Source: Magnetovibrio sp. | Lineage (GTDB): Bacteria > Pseudomonadota > Alphaproteobacteria > Rhodospirillales > Casp-alpha2 | Length of the DNA: 64,000 nucleotides | Direction: 5' to 3' | NCBI GenBank assembly: GCA_002690705.1 | Contig: NZFO01000005.1 | Coordinates: 126,711 to 190,710 of the forward strand | Shown here: in pieces, positions 40,907 to 50,236 of the stretch | Layout: the number at the start of each line of letters is the position of its first letter | Numbering within the stretch: the first letter of the stretch is position 1 | The notes under the pieces: generated by a model | The model's database searches: none | What the model was told of the DNA's origin: nothing | What the model saw: the letters and a program-made list of their open reading frames with translations, nothing else | Program-made: the position numbers and the translations under genes

Positions 40907-41776
40907 ATGATCAAGACAGCGTTTATCGGCCTTGGCGTTATGGGATATCCCATGGCTGGGCATATTGCATCGGCTGGTCACGACGTCACAGTGTATAATC
41001 GCACCACTGCAAAAGCAAAACAATGGGTGGCGGAGCACGGGGGTAGCTTGGCGCTCACGCCAGCAAAAGCGGTGGAGGGGGCAGAAGTCGTGTGCGCCTG
41101 TGTTGGTAACGATGATGATTTGAGAAGTATTGTTGAAGGTAACGATGGCATCCTCGAGGGGATGAAAAAAGGGACGATTTTTGTGGACCACACAACTGCA
41201 TCGGCTGATGTTGCTCGTGAAATTGCTATAAAAGCAACAAACAGGGGGCTAAAGTTCATTGATGCACCGGTTTCAGGTGGGCAAGCGGGCGCGGAAAATG
41301 GTGTCTTAACAGTGATGTGTGGTGGAGAACCCAGACCATTTCAAGAAGCGAAGGTGATCATTGATTGCTATGCTCAGGCCGTCACGTTGCTTGGCTCCTC
41401 TGGCAGTGGCCAATTATGTAAAATGGTTAATCAAATATGTATCGCAGGTCTTGTTCAAGGGCTTGCCGAAGGCATTAACTTCGGCGAGAGAGCTGGGCTT
41501 GATATGAAAAAGGTTATCGACGTCATCTCCAAAGGTGCTGCACAATCGTGGCAGATGGAAAACCGTGCAGGAACCATGATTGAGGATGAATTTGAATTTG
41601 GTTTTGCTGTCGACTGGATGAGAAAAGACTTGGGAATATGTCTAGAGGAAGCTAAAAACAACGGAGCAATGCTGCCTGTTACGGCATTGGTAGACCAATT
41701 TTATGCAGCTGTTCAAGCGCAGGGGGGAAATAGATTGGATACATCTAGTTTACTGCGTAATCTGAGGAAAGACTGA
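40907..41776 (+). CDS. 3-hydroxyisobutyrate dehydrogenase-family oxidoreductase
   Basis: NAD(P)-dependent beta-hydroxyacid dehydrogenase, 289 residues. Rossmann GLGVMGYPMAGHIASAGH with VYNRT, substrate motif DAPVSGGQAGAENG, and catalytic Lys in GQLCKMVNQI. Candidates are 3-hydroxyisobutyrate dehydrogenase, 2-hydroxy-3-oxopropionate reductase or glyoxylate/succinic semialdehyde reductase. Strong ribosome site (AAGGAGGG at 40891-40898). It converges with mazG. Confidence 0.9.
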   Translation: MIKTAFIGLGVMGYPMAGHIASAGHDVTVYNRTTAKAKQWVAEHGGSLALTPAKAVEGAEVVCACVGNDDDLRSIVEGNDGILEGMKKGTIFVDHTTASADVAREIAIKATNRGLKFIDAPVSGGQAGAENGVLTVMCGGEPRPFQEAKVIIDCYAQAVTLLGSSGSGQLCKMVNQICIAGLVQGLAEGINFGERAGLDMKKVIDVISKGAAQSWQMENRAGTMIEDEFEFGFAVDWMRKDLGICLEEAKNNGAMLPVTALVDQFYAAVQAQGGNRLDTSSLLRNLRKD

Positions 41777-41822
41777 GCCTTACAATAAAGACTAAGTCTT
41801 ACAATTAGGGATCAAATTATTG

Positions 41823-42629
41823 CTAATTCTTGAGCTCTTTTTGTTTGACCAATTGCCAAGCTGCCTCCATCTCTTCGAGATCTCCGGATAAATAACCGTT
41901 TGCATCGCGTGAGAAATCAGTTTCCATCAAGCGAAACCGTTTTTCAAACTTCGCATTGGCAGCACGAAGAGCTGTTTCCGGATCAATCCCGATTTTTCGG
42001 GCTAAATTGACACAAACAAACATCAGGTCCCCAATTTCATCTTTTAGTCGGTCCTGCGACAGCCCGTTTACTAGTTCTGCTTCAACTTCATCTACTTCTT
42101 CGCGTACTTTCTCCATTACTCTCTCAGTGTTTGGCCAATCAAAACCAATACCTGAAGCCCGTTTTTGAAGCTTCTCGGCCCGAATTAGGGCGGGAAGGGC
42201 GATCGGTATATCAGCGAGAACACTTTGGTCATTCGCATTTGCCTTGTTCTTCCGTTCAGCCGCCTTAATATCCTCCCACGAATTCATTTCTCCACCCCCA
42301 ATACTTTGAGTTTGCATATCGGCGAAAACATGGGGATGTCTCCGGATCATTTTATCTGTTATCGCGGTCACCACATCTGAAAAATTAAAGGCGTTGATTT
42401 CCGACGCCATTTGGGAGTGAAAGACGACTTGAAAAAGTAAATCGCCTAATTCTTCTTTAAGAGTAGTTCGATCTGCCCGGTCAACGGCGTCAGCGACCTC
42501 ATACACCTCTTCGATCATGTAAGGTATTATAGTTTCAAAAGTTTGTTTCAGATCCCAGGGGCAGCCCTCAACAGGATCGCGAAGCTTTGCCATAATTTGT
42601 AGGAGTTTGTTGATTGTGTGTAAGGACAT
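41823..42629 (-). CDS. mazG: Nucleoside triphosphate pyrophosphohydrolase MazG
   Basis: Hydrolyses (d)NTPs to monophosphates, a housecleaning role. 268 residues with two MazG repeats; the N-terminal one has LRDPVEGCPWDLKQTFE, EEVYEVADAV and LKEELGDLLFQVVFH (metal-binding EExxE and ExxD), and the second has EVDEVEAELVNG and LKDEIGDLMF. In Rhodospirillales it is usually next to hflX; here five other genes separate them. Confidence 0.94.
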   Translation of the reverse strand: MSLHTINKLLQIMAKLRDPVEGCPWDLKQTFETIIPYMIEEVYEVADAVDRADRTTLKEELGDLLFQVVFHSQMASEINAFNFSDVVTAITDKMIRRHPHVFADMQTQSIGGGEMNSWEDIKAAERKNKANANDQSVLADIPIALPALIRAEKLQKRASGIGFDWPNTERVMEKVREEVDEVEAELVNGLSQDRLKDEIGDLMFVCVNLARKIGIDPETALRAANAKFEKRFRLMETDFSRDANGYLSGDLEEMEAAWQLVKQKELKN

Positions 42630-42747
42630 TATTTAACCCTTCATTTATTACATGAACAACTAACATATCATTAGATCTTAGATAAAAAAACTTAGGAGTG
42701 GAACAGATTTACTAACGAGTTAAATACACTGGCACAATATAAACCCG

Positions 42748-42763
42748 CATAATATATATTATG
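42748..42763. repeat. Perfect 16-bp AT-rich palindrome in the mazG/MBL gap
   Basis: CATAATATATATTATG is a perfect palindrome in a 254-base, very AT-rich gap between two leftward genes, followed by further TATA-rich sequence. It lies upstream of mazG on the coding strand and could be part of its promoter or an operator. Chance is also possible in such AT-rich DNA. Confidence 0.4.
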
Positions 42764-42883
42764 TAAAATTATATAAAATATATATAAAACAATGGGTTAA
42801 AAATTCTTGATGAATTATTAAGGCAATACAGAGCTTTGAGAATTGATGTAAAATTCGTTTTCTTAGGGATGATAAACAAAGAG

Positions 42884-43672
42884 TTATGAGATGATGTGTG
42901 GTATGTCGAAGGACATTAAATCAAAAGCGGGTTCAGCCCCTTTTGGTAACGACTCTTGAAGAATTTGAAAGTCCAGTTGGGGGCCAAGGTGGGTCATTAT
43001 GCATCTTTTTGGCTGGATCTTTTCACGCCATTCTAGTGCTTTAGCGACATGTACGTGTGTGGCGTGAGGTGTATCGCTAAAAACGCCAACGAGCCAGGTA
43101 TCGACCCCCTTAAGGATATCGAAGGCTTGGCTTGGTAGGTTAACCACATCGGTTGTGTATCCAAAGTCACCAATTTTGAATCCCATAGTCTTAGAAAAAC
43201 CATGGTCTTGCTCAAACGTGTGAATATTTAGTCCTGCGATATGATATTTCTGATCTGGCAGCAGGGTATGTGCGACTAATGTCGGTTTATAGAAGAAGTT
43301 TGCGCCTTCCGGTAATGGAACTAAAGTGTACGGAAAGCGCTCATCAATTATCTTCAGTGTGTTTGAGTCTGCGTATATATTTAAAGGTGCGTTCATCGCG
43401 CGGTTAATGCCACGTAAGTCGTCAATTCCATGAAGATGGTCCGCATGAGCATGAGTGAATAATACTGCGTCTAAATGCTCAATTTGCGAGTTAAGAAGTT
43501 GTTCCCGCAAGTCTGGGGAAGTATCGATAAGAACTTTAACATCTCCCTCTTCAATTAATATTGAGGGCCGTAATCGCCTATTTTTTGGGTTATTAGGGTC
43601 ACATGCACCCCACCCCACACCGATTCCGGGAACTCCGGTTGAACTACCTGAACCTAAAATCGTGACTTGCAT
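42884..43672 (-). CDS. Metallo-beta-lactamase-fold hydrolase (PhnP-like)
   Basis: 262 residues with GSGSSTGVPGIG near the start, the zinc motif FTHAHADHLHGIDDLR, and later His/Asp ligands in FEQDHGF, TTDVV and MTHLGPQLD. The family includes PhnP cyclic phosphodiesterases. It shares one base with tatD and always follows metG-tatD in alphaproteobacteria, but its physiological substrate is not established. Confidence 0.9.
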   Translation of the reverse strand: MQVTILGSGSSTGVPGIGVGWGACDPNNPKNRRLRPSILIEEGDVKVLIDTSPDLREQLLNSQIEHLDAVLFTHAHADHLHGIDDLRGINRAMNAPLNIYADSNTLKIIDERFPYTLVPLPEGANFFYKPTLVAHTLLPDQKYHIAGLNIHTFEQDHGFSKTMGFKIGDFGYTTDVVNLPSQAFDILKGVDTWLVGVFSDTPHATHVHVAKALEWREKIQPKRCIMTHLGPQLDFQILQESLPKGAEPAFDLMSFDIPHIIS

Positions 43673-44454
43673 TATAGGCGAACAGTTTTTGTAAACAGAC
43701 GAAAAAAATTATTCGTAGTCTCTTTGGCAACAATACCATTATCCAATCCCTTTATAGCTGCAATCGCTTTTGCCGTGTGGGCGGTAAAGGCGGGCTCATT
43801 CCGCTTGCCCCGTTCGGGTACGGGGGCAAGGTATGGCGAATCTGTCTCGACTAATAACCGCTCAAGAGGCACGTCCTTTACTGTATTTCTAAGATCAGAA
43901 GCATTCTTGAAAGTGACGATGCCGGAAATTGAGATATAGAGCCCGAGGTCAATAGCAACTTTGGCCATTTTCAGACTTGAGCTAAAACAATGAATGAGGC
44001 CGGGAAACGACCCTTTATCATGCTCGTCTCGTAAAATCCGAATTGTGTCAGCATCAGCATCACGCGTATGAATAATGATTGGCAGACCCGTTGCTCGCGC
44101 AGCTCTAATATGAGTCCGAAATTGGCTCTCTTGGCGGTCTCGTTTGCTATTATTGTAGTAAAAATCTAGCCCTGTCTCCCCAATGGCAACGACTTTCGGA
44201 TGCTTGGAGATGCTGATAAGTTGTTCTGTTGATATTTCTGGCTCTGCTTCCACATTATGTGGATGAATGCCAACACTGCACCACACATTCTGAAATTGTT
44301 TTGCGAGGGCGAGGACGCGATCAAATCGTGTAACATGCGTACATATCGTTACCATGTAATCGACCCCTGCCTCTCCCGCACGGTGTATGACCGCTTCAAG
44401 ATCGTTCTCGAAGTCTGGAAAATCTAAATGGCAATGACTGTCTACAAGACCCAT
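43672..44454 (-). CDS. tatD: TatD-family metal-dependent deoxyribonuclease
   Basis: 260-residue TIM-barrel hydrolase. N-terminal DSHCHLDFPDFE with two His ligands, GIHPHNVE, AIGETGLDFYY, LPIIIHTRDAD, and LVETDSPYLAPVPERGKRNEPAF are signatures. The TatD family shows 3'-5' DNase activity in DNA repair and fragmentation. Part of the leftward run metG-tatD-MBL. Confidence 0.94.
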   Translation of the reverse strand: MGLVDSHCHLDFPDFENDLEAVIHRAGEAGVDYMVTICTHVTRFDRVLALAKQFQNVWCSVGIHPHNVEAEPEISTEQLISISKHPKVVAIGETGLDFYYNNSKRDRQESQFRTHIRAARATGLPIIIHTRDADADTIRILRDEHDKGSFPGLIHCFSSSLKMAKVAIDLGLYISISGIVTFKNASDLRNTVKDVPLERLLVETDSPYLAPVPERGKRNEPAFTAHTAKAIAAIKGLDNGIVAKETTNNFFRLFTKTVRL

Positions 44455-44500
44455 ATAATTATTTAGCAGCCTGATAACTTTGAATAATATATCCAGCTAG

Positions 44501-46099
44501 TCAATTGACTACATTCTCCTTCAGATACCGCGGAAAAACCCCTGTTGGCTTCGGCAAGGGCGTTCCAACTCTAAGTGATGTGTTTTTTGTCTCTAAACAA
44601 GTAAAATTACGTTCATGTTCTGGCACTGAGAGCTGATCCAGTAGGGCTGATGATGCTTGTGGGATAAATGGTTGGGAAATAATTGCCAAATGTCTAATGG
44701 TCTCTGCCAAAACGTAGAGTACGCTATCCATGCGAACTGGGGCCTCTTTTTTTAATTTCCAAGGTGCCTGCTGATCTACATATCCGTTCGCGGCTCTAAT
44801 TAGAGACCAGATTGCTTCCAAGGCTTCGTGAAATGATTGGATATCAAGATAATCTCGCACGGTGGCTAAAAGCGCATTGGCGGTATTAAGTAACTGTTTA
44901 TCCTCGTCAGTTAAATCGCCACATGCGGGAATTAACCCAGAGCAATTTTTAGCGATCATTGAAAGGACGCGTTGTGCTAAATTACCGTAATCGTTTGCTA
45001 ATTCGCCATTTATTCGCTGTATGATAGCGTGATTTGAGAAATCACCGTCATTGCCAAATGGAACTTCGCGTAATAAAAAATACCTAACTTGATCGAGACC
45101 AAATTCGCGGACCAAGTCATAGGGATTTATGGCATTACCTAGAGACTTAGAAATTTTTTGACCCTCATTTGTCCACCATCCATGTGCAAAAATCCGTTGA
45201 GGCAGTTCAAGACCTGCCGCCATTAAGAATGCTGGCCAGTAAACCGCATGGAAACGCAAAATATCCTTACCTACCATATGCAGCTGTGCGGGCCAGTATT
45301 TGGTGTATTCGACTGCGTCGGTGTTTGGAAAACCCGTTCCAGTGATGTAATTCGTCAGTGCGTCTAGCCAAACGTACATTATGTGTTCATTGTCGCCTGG
45401 AACAGGGACCCCCCACTTAAAAGTGGTCCGAGATATTGAGAGATCCTGCAATCCGCCGTCAACGAAACTCATAACTTCATTACGTCGGGTTTTTGGCATG
45501 ATGAAGTCGGGGTTTTCTTGGTAATATTTGATTAGGCGTTCTTGCCATGCTGATAACCTAAAGAAATAACTAGGTTCTTCGACCCATTCTACTTCTGCGC
45601 CGCTTGGTGCAAATTTGTCTCCGTTTGGCCCGTCCGTTAATTCTCCTTCTGAGTAAAAAGCTTCATCCCGAACAGCGTACCATCCAGTATAACTGCCAAG
45701 ATAGATCTCCCCGGCGGCTTGTAATTTTTGCCAGATTGCAGCACAGGCTATCTTGTGCCGATTTTCTGTTGTGCGAATAAAATCATCATAACTAAAATTC
45801 ATGTGATTGGCGAGATCACGAAAGTTCTCTGATACTTGATCTGTAAAGGCTTGAGGCTTAATACCGGCGGCTTGTGCTGATTTTTCAACTTTTTGCCCAT
45901 GCTCGTCTGTACCAGTCAGGAACTTAACGTCATAGCCATCTAATCGCTTAAAACGAGCTAGAACGTCACAGGCCAAGGTAGTATAGGCGTGACCAATGTG
46001 TGGCACGTCATTAACGTAATATATGGGGGTAGTAATATAGAATGTTGGAGTTTCTGGACCGAGCATAAAAAGTTGCGCCATAATTGCAAGGCTGCCCAA
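44501..46099 (-). CDS. metG: Methionyl-tRNA synthetase
   Basis: Charges tRNA-Met. 532 residues of the shorter MetG type without the C-terminal dimer domain. HIGH motif in YYVNDVPHIGHAYTT, KMSKS-type motif KISKSLGN, and the anticodon helix WKLKKE context. There is no zinc-knuckle Cys cluster in the connective peptide that I can see. Start is uncertain: M at 46099, 46081 (MAQLF) or 46066 (MLGPE); the last is closest to the family N-terminus. Confidence 0.95.
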   Translation of the reverse strand: MGSLAIMAQLFMLGPETPTFYITTPIYYVNDVPHIGHAYTTLACDVLARFKRLDGYDVKFLTGTDEHGQKVEKSAQAAGIKPQAFTDQVSENFRDLANHMNFSYDDFIRTTENRHKIACAAIWQKLQAAGEIYLGSYTGWYAVRDEAFYSEGELTDGPNGDKFAPSGAEVEWVEEPSYFFRLSAWQERLIKYYQENPDFIMPKTRRNEVMSFVDGGLQDLSISRTTFKWGVPVPGDNEHIMYVWLDALTNYITGTGFPNTDAVEYTKYWPAQLHMVGKDILRFHAVYWPAFLMAAGLELPQRIFAHGWWTNEGQKISKSLGNAINPYDLVREFGLDQVRYFLLREVPFGNDGDFSNHAIIQRINGELANDYGNLAQRVLSMIAKNCSGLIPACGDLTDEDKQLLNTANALLATVRDYLDIQSFHEALEAIWSLIRAANGYVDQQAPWKLKKEAPVRMDSVLYVLAETIRHLAIISQPFIPQASSALLDQLSVPEHERNFTCLETKNTSLRVGTPLPKPTGVFPRYLKENVVN

Positions 46100-46133
46100 A
46101 GCAGTATATATCCTGCTTAAGCAACCCTAGTTG

Positions 46134-47264
46134 TTAGAAGCCTCTGACCACTCTAGAAATATCCAAAAATATATTTAAAAGTACTTGCTTGCGATCCAAA
46201 TTAATACGCTTCGTATTATCTAAAAACCTATTCGTTTTGTCCCATACTTTAAGCCAACGATCAAGGCTACCTTTGAGCGCTAATTCATCGATAACGTCAT
46301 CATCAGCCATTTTTACAGCGCCTGCATGACCTGAAGCAGATAGTATTATTCGATGCAAAATCCGACGTAGCAATTCGGCTAACATATCAAAGTTTGCTGC
46401 GCTATTCGCTGTAAAAAAATCAGTGTTGAAAGCTTCAATGTCAGACGCGGACGGTACCGATATTTTGGATAGAAGAGATAATAGACGATCATGAATTTCT
46501 GTCCCATCGCTCCTCGCTAATTCAAGAGCGCGACCGATACTACCATCTGCTAATGCGAGGATTTTCTCTTGTTCATTTAGAGAGATATCCGGCAAATGCC
46601 TATTTATTAATGCTATGAGTGTTGAGTAATCTAGGGTTTTAAGGCGAAGTTTTTGGCATCTAGATCGGATTGTTGGCAGCAGGCGTCCGGGGTTGTGGCA
46701 GACTAACAGAAGAAGCGTATGTGCGGGCGGCTCCTCTAGTACTTTAAGAAGTGCATTCGCGGCATTAAGATTAAGGTCGTCAGCGCTATCGATTATAACG
46801 ACCCTCCAACCTCCCTCACCTGCCGTCATTTTAAGAAAGCGAAATGCTTTTCTTATATCGTCCACGACAATCTCTGAGCGAAGTTTACCAGCACTATTCA
46901 AGCTGCATTCAACTGCATAAAAATCAGCGTGTCCACCTGCTGCAACTCTCTGGAATACTGGGTTTTCAGGGTTAATATAAAAAGGGCTAAATCGTCCTGT
47001 CCTGATTTGTGATTGCTCGTACAATTTTGAAACATTTTTTTTATCCGTACCCTCGACAAAAATATACCGGGCGAAGTGGTAGGCTAACGTAGCCTTGCCA
47101 ATACCTTTTGGACCACTCAACATCCAGCCGTGCGCAAGTTTGCCAGTAATAAAATCATTCAGAAGTACATGAGCTGCATAATCCTGGCCCAAAAGCTCGT
47201 CATTGTCGCGAGGCAGTAAAATTTCTTTATGGTCAGCGCTCCGATGTGCCATACTTCGCCTCAA
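46134..47264 (-). CDS. holB: DNA polymerase III delta' subunit
   Basis: Clamp-loader subunit, 376 residues. The N-terminal AAA+ region has LLGQDYAAHVLLNDFI, P-loop SGPKGIGKATLAYHFARYIF, LNLNAANALLKVLEEPPAHTLLLLVCHNPGRLLPTIRSRCQ. It keeps a usable P-loop, as in many alphaproteobacteria. Encoded between tmk and metG as is standard. An alternative start (MAHRSADHK) lies 12 bases downstream. Confidence 0.92.
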   Translation of the reverse strand: MRRSMAHRSADHKEILLPRDNDELLGQDYAAHVLLNDFITGKLAHGWMLSGPKGIGKATLAYHFARYIFVEGTDKKNVSKLYEQSQIRTGRFSPFYINPENPVFQRVAAGGHADFYAVECSLNSAGKLRSEIVVDDIRKAFRFLKMTAGEGGWRVVIIDSADDLNLNAANALLKVLEEPPAHTLLLLVCHNPGRLLPTIRSRCQKLRLKTLDYSTLIALINRHLPDISLNEQEKILALADGSIGRALELARSDGTEIHDRLLSLLSKISVPSASDIEAFNTDFFTANSAANFDMLAELLRRILHRIILSASGHAGAVKMADDDVIDELALKGSLDRWLKVWDKTNRFLDNTKRINLDRKQVLLNIFLDISRVVRGF

Positions 47265-47275
47265 AATCTAACCTT

Positions 47276-47929
47276 TTATTGGATTTGGTTAAGCTTTTCC
47301 CGGGTTATCTCGAAGATACGTCTCTCCACCTCCTCGATATCTCCGGATGCATCCACCACAACACAGCGCGCTGGCTCAGCTTTTGCAATTTCCAAAAAAC
47401 CAAGTCTAACACGGTCATGAAAACTCTGGTTCATTCGCTCATACCGCGTCTCGCTAGCATTGCGTGACTGGGTACGAGCCAAAGCGTCGTTTACTTTGAG
47501 ATCTAAAATGAGGGTCAAATCAGGTTTAAAGCTCCCATAAAGAAGCCAGTGCAGGTTTGCGACCATCGTGGTGTCGAGGCCATGGCCATGGCCTTGATAC
47601 GCCATAGTGGAGTCCGTGAACCGATCACATAGCACCCATACACCTGCATCAAGGGCTGGGCGAACGGTTTTCGCTAAATGTTCAACCCGCGCTGCATTGT
47701 GCAACAATAACTCGCTGGCAGGATCCCAACGCTCTACGGCGCCCTCGACCAGAAGTCTTCTGATGTCTTCCGCCCCTTGCGTTCCACCCGGTTCACGCGT
47801 GATATGACAATCAGTCCCAATGGCCTCAAGTGAACTGGCGAGTCGCTTAACTTGTGTGGACTTCCCCGTTCCCTCTCCACCTTCAAACGTTACAAATTGC
47901 CCCCTTTTTTTGGTTTCGTGTTTTGTCAA
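47276..47929 (-). CDS. tmk: Thymidylate kinase
   Basis: Phosphorylates dTMP to dTDP. 217 residues with P-loop FEGGEGTGKSTQVKRL, the DRx motif CDRFTDSTMAYQGHG and a LID-like segment (RTQSRNASETRYE). Its start overlaps the end of the carboxypeptidase gene by four bases, giving coupling. Confidence 0.96.
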   Translation of the reverse strand: MTKHETKKRGQFVTFEGGEGTGKSTQVKRLASSLEAIGTDCHITREPGGTQGAEDIRRLLVEGAVERWDPASELLLHNAARVEHLAKTVRPALDAGVWVLCDRFTDSTMAYQGHGHGLDTTMVANLHWLLYGSFKPDLTLILDLKVNDALARTQSRNASETRYERMNQSFHDRVRLGFLEIAKAEPARCVVVDASGDIEEVERRIFEITREKLNQIQ

Positions 47930-49086
47930 CCTGTCTCCCCCCAGATTATTGACTGCAGTGCAGCCCAGAGTCTGCCAACAAACCCTAACTGGGCTATATC
48001 GGTACCTGCGAGAAGTTGATATTCACGTACACCTGTTGTCGGGGTCGATATTACCAGTTTGGCAATTTCTTGGCCTTTAGTGATTGGGGCGGGAATAGGT
48101 CCAGTATAGACAACCTTTACCGCCATTTCGTTGCGGTCTTGTCGATGCAGTGTGAGATAAATATCGCGACCCACGGTCAATGGAACCTGCTTTTTTGCAC
48201 CTAACCAAGTCTCAGCCATTTCAACGGTCTCACTAGACTTAAAGAGCATATAATTGGAAAACTCACGAAACCCCCATTCCAATAATTTCTCTGGCTCTGC
48301 GCTTCGAGCCTTTTTTGAGGTTAAACCATTAACCACTGCCACTAAACGGCGATTGCGCCTCAGAACTGACGCGGTTAGTCCATAGCCGGACTCGAGAGTG
48401 TGGCCCGTTTTTAGACCATCCGCATTAATCTCCTTATAAAGTAGAGGGTTTCTATTCGCTTGGCGGATACCATTAAATGTGAATTCGCGCTCGCTAAAAT
48501 AGTGATAAAATTCGGGGAATTCGGAGATAAGACGTTGTGTCAAAATTGCTAAGTCTCGGGGTGTTGTCCGGTGTTCAGGATGTGGCCAACCTGTCGAATT
48601 CATAAATGTACTTTTTTGCATGCCTAATTTCCGAGCTTTTTCTGTCATCTCTTCAGCGAAGACTGTTTCTGAACCGGATAATGCCTCTGCTACAACGATG
48701 CATGCATCATTGCCCGACTGAACAATAATGCCGCGAATGAGGTCCTCAACCGTAACTTTTTTACGGGGCTCTAAAAACATTGTTGAGCTGCCGCTCTTTG
48801 CTCCACCCTTTCGCCAAGCGTTCTCGCTTACCCGAAATTTATCTTCGAGTGATAATGCACCAGTTTTAAGACGCTCAAACAGCATATAAAGCGTCATTAA
48901 TTTGCTCATGGATGCTGGTGGCATCAATGTATCTGGATTTTTTTCAAATAATATTTCGCCGGTTGCCACCTCAATCAATATTGCAGCTTTAGCGCTCGTC
49001 TCAATCGATGCTCCCAGTCGTGGAAACAAGAGAGTAGAAGTGAACGTGATTAAGAATACAAAATATAATGGTCGCAATCTTGGCAT
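47926..49086 (-). CDS. D-alanyl-D-alanine carboxypeptidase (PBP5/6 type)
   Basis: Trims the terminal D-Ala of peptidoglycan side chains. 386 residues with an N-terminal signal (YFVFLITFTSTLLFPRLGAS), catalytic S-x-x-K in PASMSKLMTLY, SGN in VQSGNDACIVV and KTG in LKTGHTLES. A C-terminal PBP5-like domain follows. Family names include DacA, DacC and DacF; I cannot tell which. It lies in the rlpA-dac-tmk row. Confidence 0.92.
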   Translation of the reverse strand: MPRLRPLYFVFLITFTSTLLFPRLGASIETSAKAAILIEVATGEILFEKNPDTLMPPASMSKLMTLYMLFERLKTGALSLEDKFRVSENAWRKGGAKSGSSTMFLEPRKKVTVEDLIRGIIVQSGNDACIVVAEALSGSETVFAEEMTEKARKLGMQKSTFMNSTGWPHPEHRTTPRDLAILTQRLISEFPEFYHYFSEREFTFNGIRQANRNPLLYKEINADGLKTGHTLESGYGLTASVLRRNRRLVAVVNGLTSKKARSAEPEKLLEWGFREFSNYMLFKSSETVEMAETWLGAKKQVPLTVGRDIYLTLHRQDRNEMAVKVVYTGPIPAPITKGQEIAKLVISTPTTGVREYQLLAGTDIAQLGFVGRLWAALQSIIWGETG

Positions 49087-49144
49087 AATTTCCTCAACAT
49101 CCGTCTTTAAACTCGATTTTAGCTTTTTCCATTGCTTTTAAACT

Positions 49145-50131
49145 TCACTCAACCACGATTCGTGCGCCTAAGAAACCTGCTTTAGTGACTGAAGCGAGTA
49201 CCTGGTCTGCATCTCCCACGTTTTTAAAAGGGCCAATTCTTACTCGAAACAAATCTCGTCCACCTCTAAGAACTGAGGATACTGCGACGTGACCAACAGA
49301 GCTTAACCGGGCACGAACTTTATTTGCATTATCGAACCGATGAAAAGCGCCAGCTTGCACAAATATTTGTGTCAATGCCACTTGGCCGAATTCAACTTCG
49401 CCGGTGGTTGGGGCCTCTGCAACGTCTCTAATATCTAGGGCTTTTGGCGCAATATTTTCTGCACCGTCAAGTCGCTCAGGGGACGCAGTAGCTGCTGAAA
49501 TGGGTAATTTTTTCTCTGTGGGCGGTCCAAGTAATTTTGATTCAACTTTTGCTTTGGGAAGACGCTCCACAGTTATGGGAGAGCCAACTTTTGCAAGTTG
49601 TGCCTGTCCCGTTAGTTGTGCTTTGAGTGCTCGGCTCTTATCAGCCAAAATTTGAACACGCACTCTGGCTGTGCCGGCTTTTTGGAACCCTAATAGTTGT
49701 GAACCACGCCTAGAGATATCTACCACCCGTGAGTGTGCAAACGGCCCCCTGTCATTAATGCGCAGAACTAAACTGCGACCATTTTCTAGGTTTGTAACAC
49801 GGACATAACTCGGCATCGGCAAAGTACGATGCGCTGCCGTGAGCGCATTCATATCATATACTTCTCCATTTGCAGTTTTCCGACCATGAAATTTAGCGCC
49901 ATACCATGAGGCAATTCCCGTTTCATTGTGATTGTAATTCTCTTCTGGATAGTACCATATGTTGTTAATTTTGTATGGTTTTCCAATCTTATACTTCGGT
50001 AAGATAGGTTGTGTCGTAGCACCAACGATCCGTTTAGCTGAATGGATAGCAAATTGGGTCTCTGCGCATCCCGAGAGAACGCTGACTAGAACAATAATCC
50101 AGATAACACTCACATAACGATTGCTGTGCAT
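49145..50131 (-). CDS. rlpA: RlpA-like lipoprotein with SPOR domain
   Basis: Septal-ring glycan-strand-associated protein. 328 residues from ATG 50131: a lipoprotein signal ending in VSVLSGC, then the double-psi barrel (ETGIASWYGAKFHGRKTANGE, VRVTNLENGRSLVLRINDRGPF), a low-complexity middle, and a C-terminal SPOR domain (IFVQAGAFHRFDNANKVRARL onward) that binds denuded glycans. A longer frame starts at 50188, but the lipobox favours the later start. It lies beside dac and mltB. Confidence 0.92.
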   Translation of the reverse strand: MHSNRYVSVIWIIVLVSVLSGCAETQFAIHSAKRIVGATTQPILPKYKIGKPYKINNIWYYPEENYNHNETGIASWYGAKFHGRKTANGEVYDMNALTAAHRTLPMPSYVRVTNLENGRSLVLRINDRGPFAHSRVVDISRRGSQLLGFQKAGTARVRVQILADKSRALKAQLTGQAQLAKVGSPITVERLPKAKVESKLLGPPTEKKLPISAATASPERLDGAENIAPKALDIRDVAEAPTTGEVEFGQVALTQIFVQAGAFHRFDNANKVRARLSSVGHVAVSSVLRGGRDLFRVRIGPFKNVGDADQVLASVTKAGFLGARIVVE

Positions 50132-50236
50132 ATAAAATCCAATGGAAACAGTATTACAGAGATAAGTTAAGTATTGTGCCGAGAACAAGTAAAATCGGCC
50201 TATTTAGCGAAACATTATAGCTTTCATTATTTGAAT

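Noticed and set aside
48902-49141. Plus-strand frame opposite the carboxypeptidase signal region
   Set aside because: Lies antisense to a confident gene and has no domain features.
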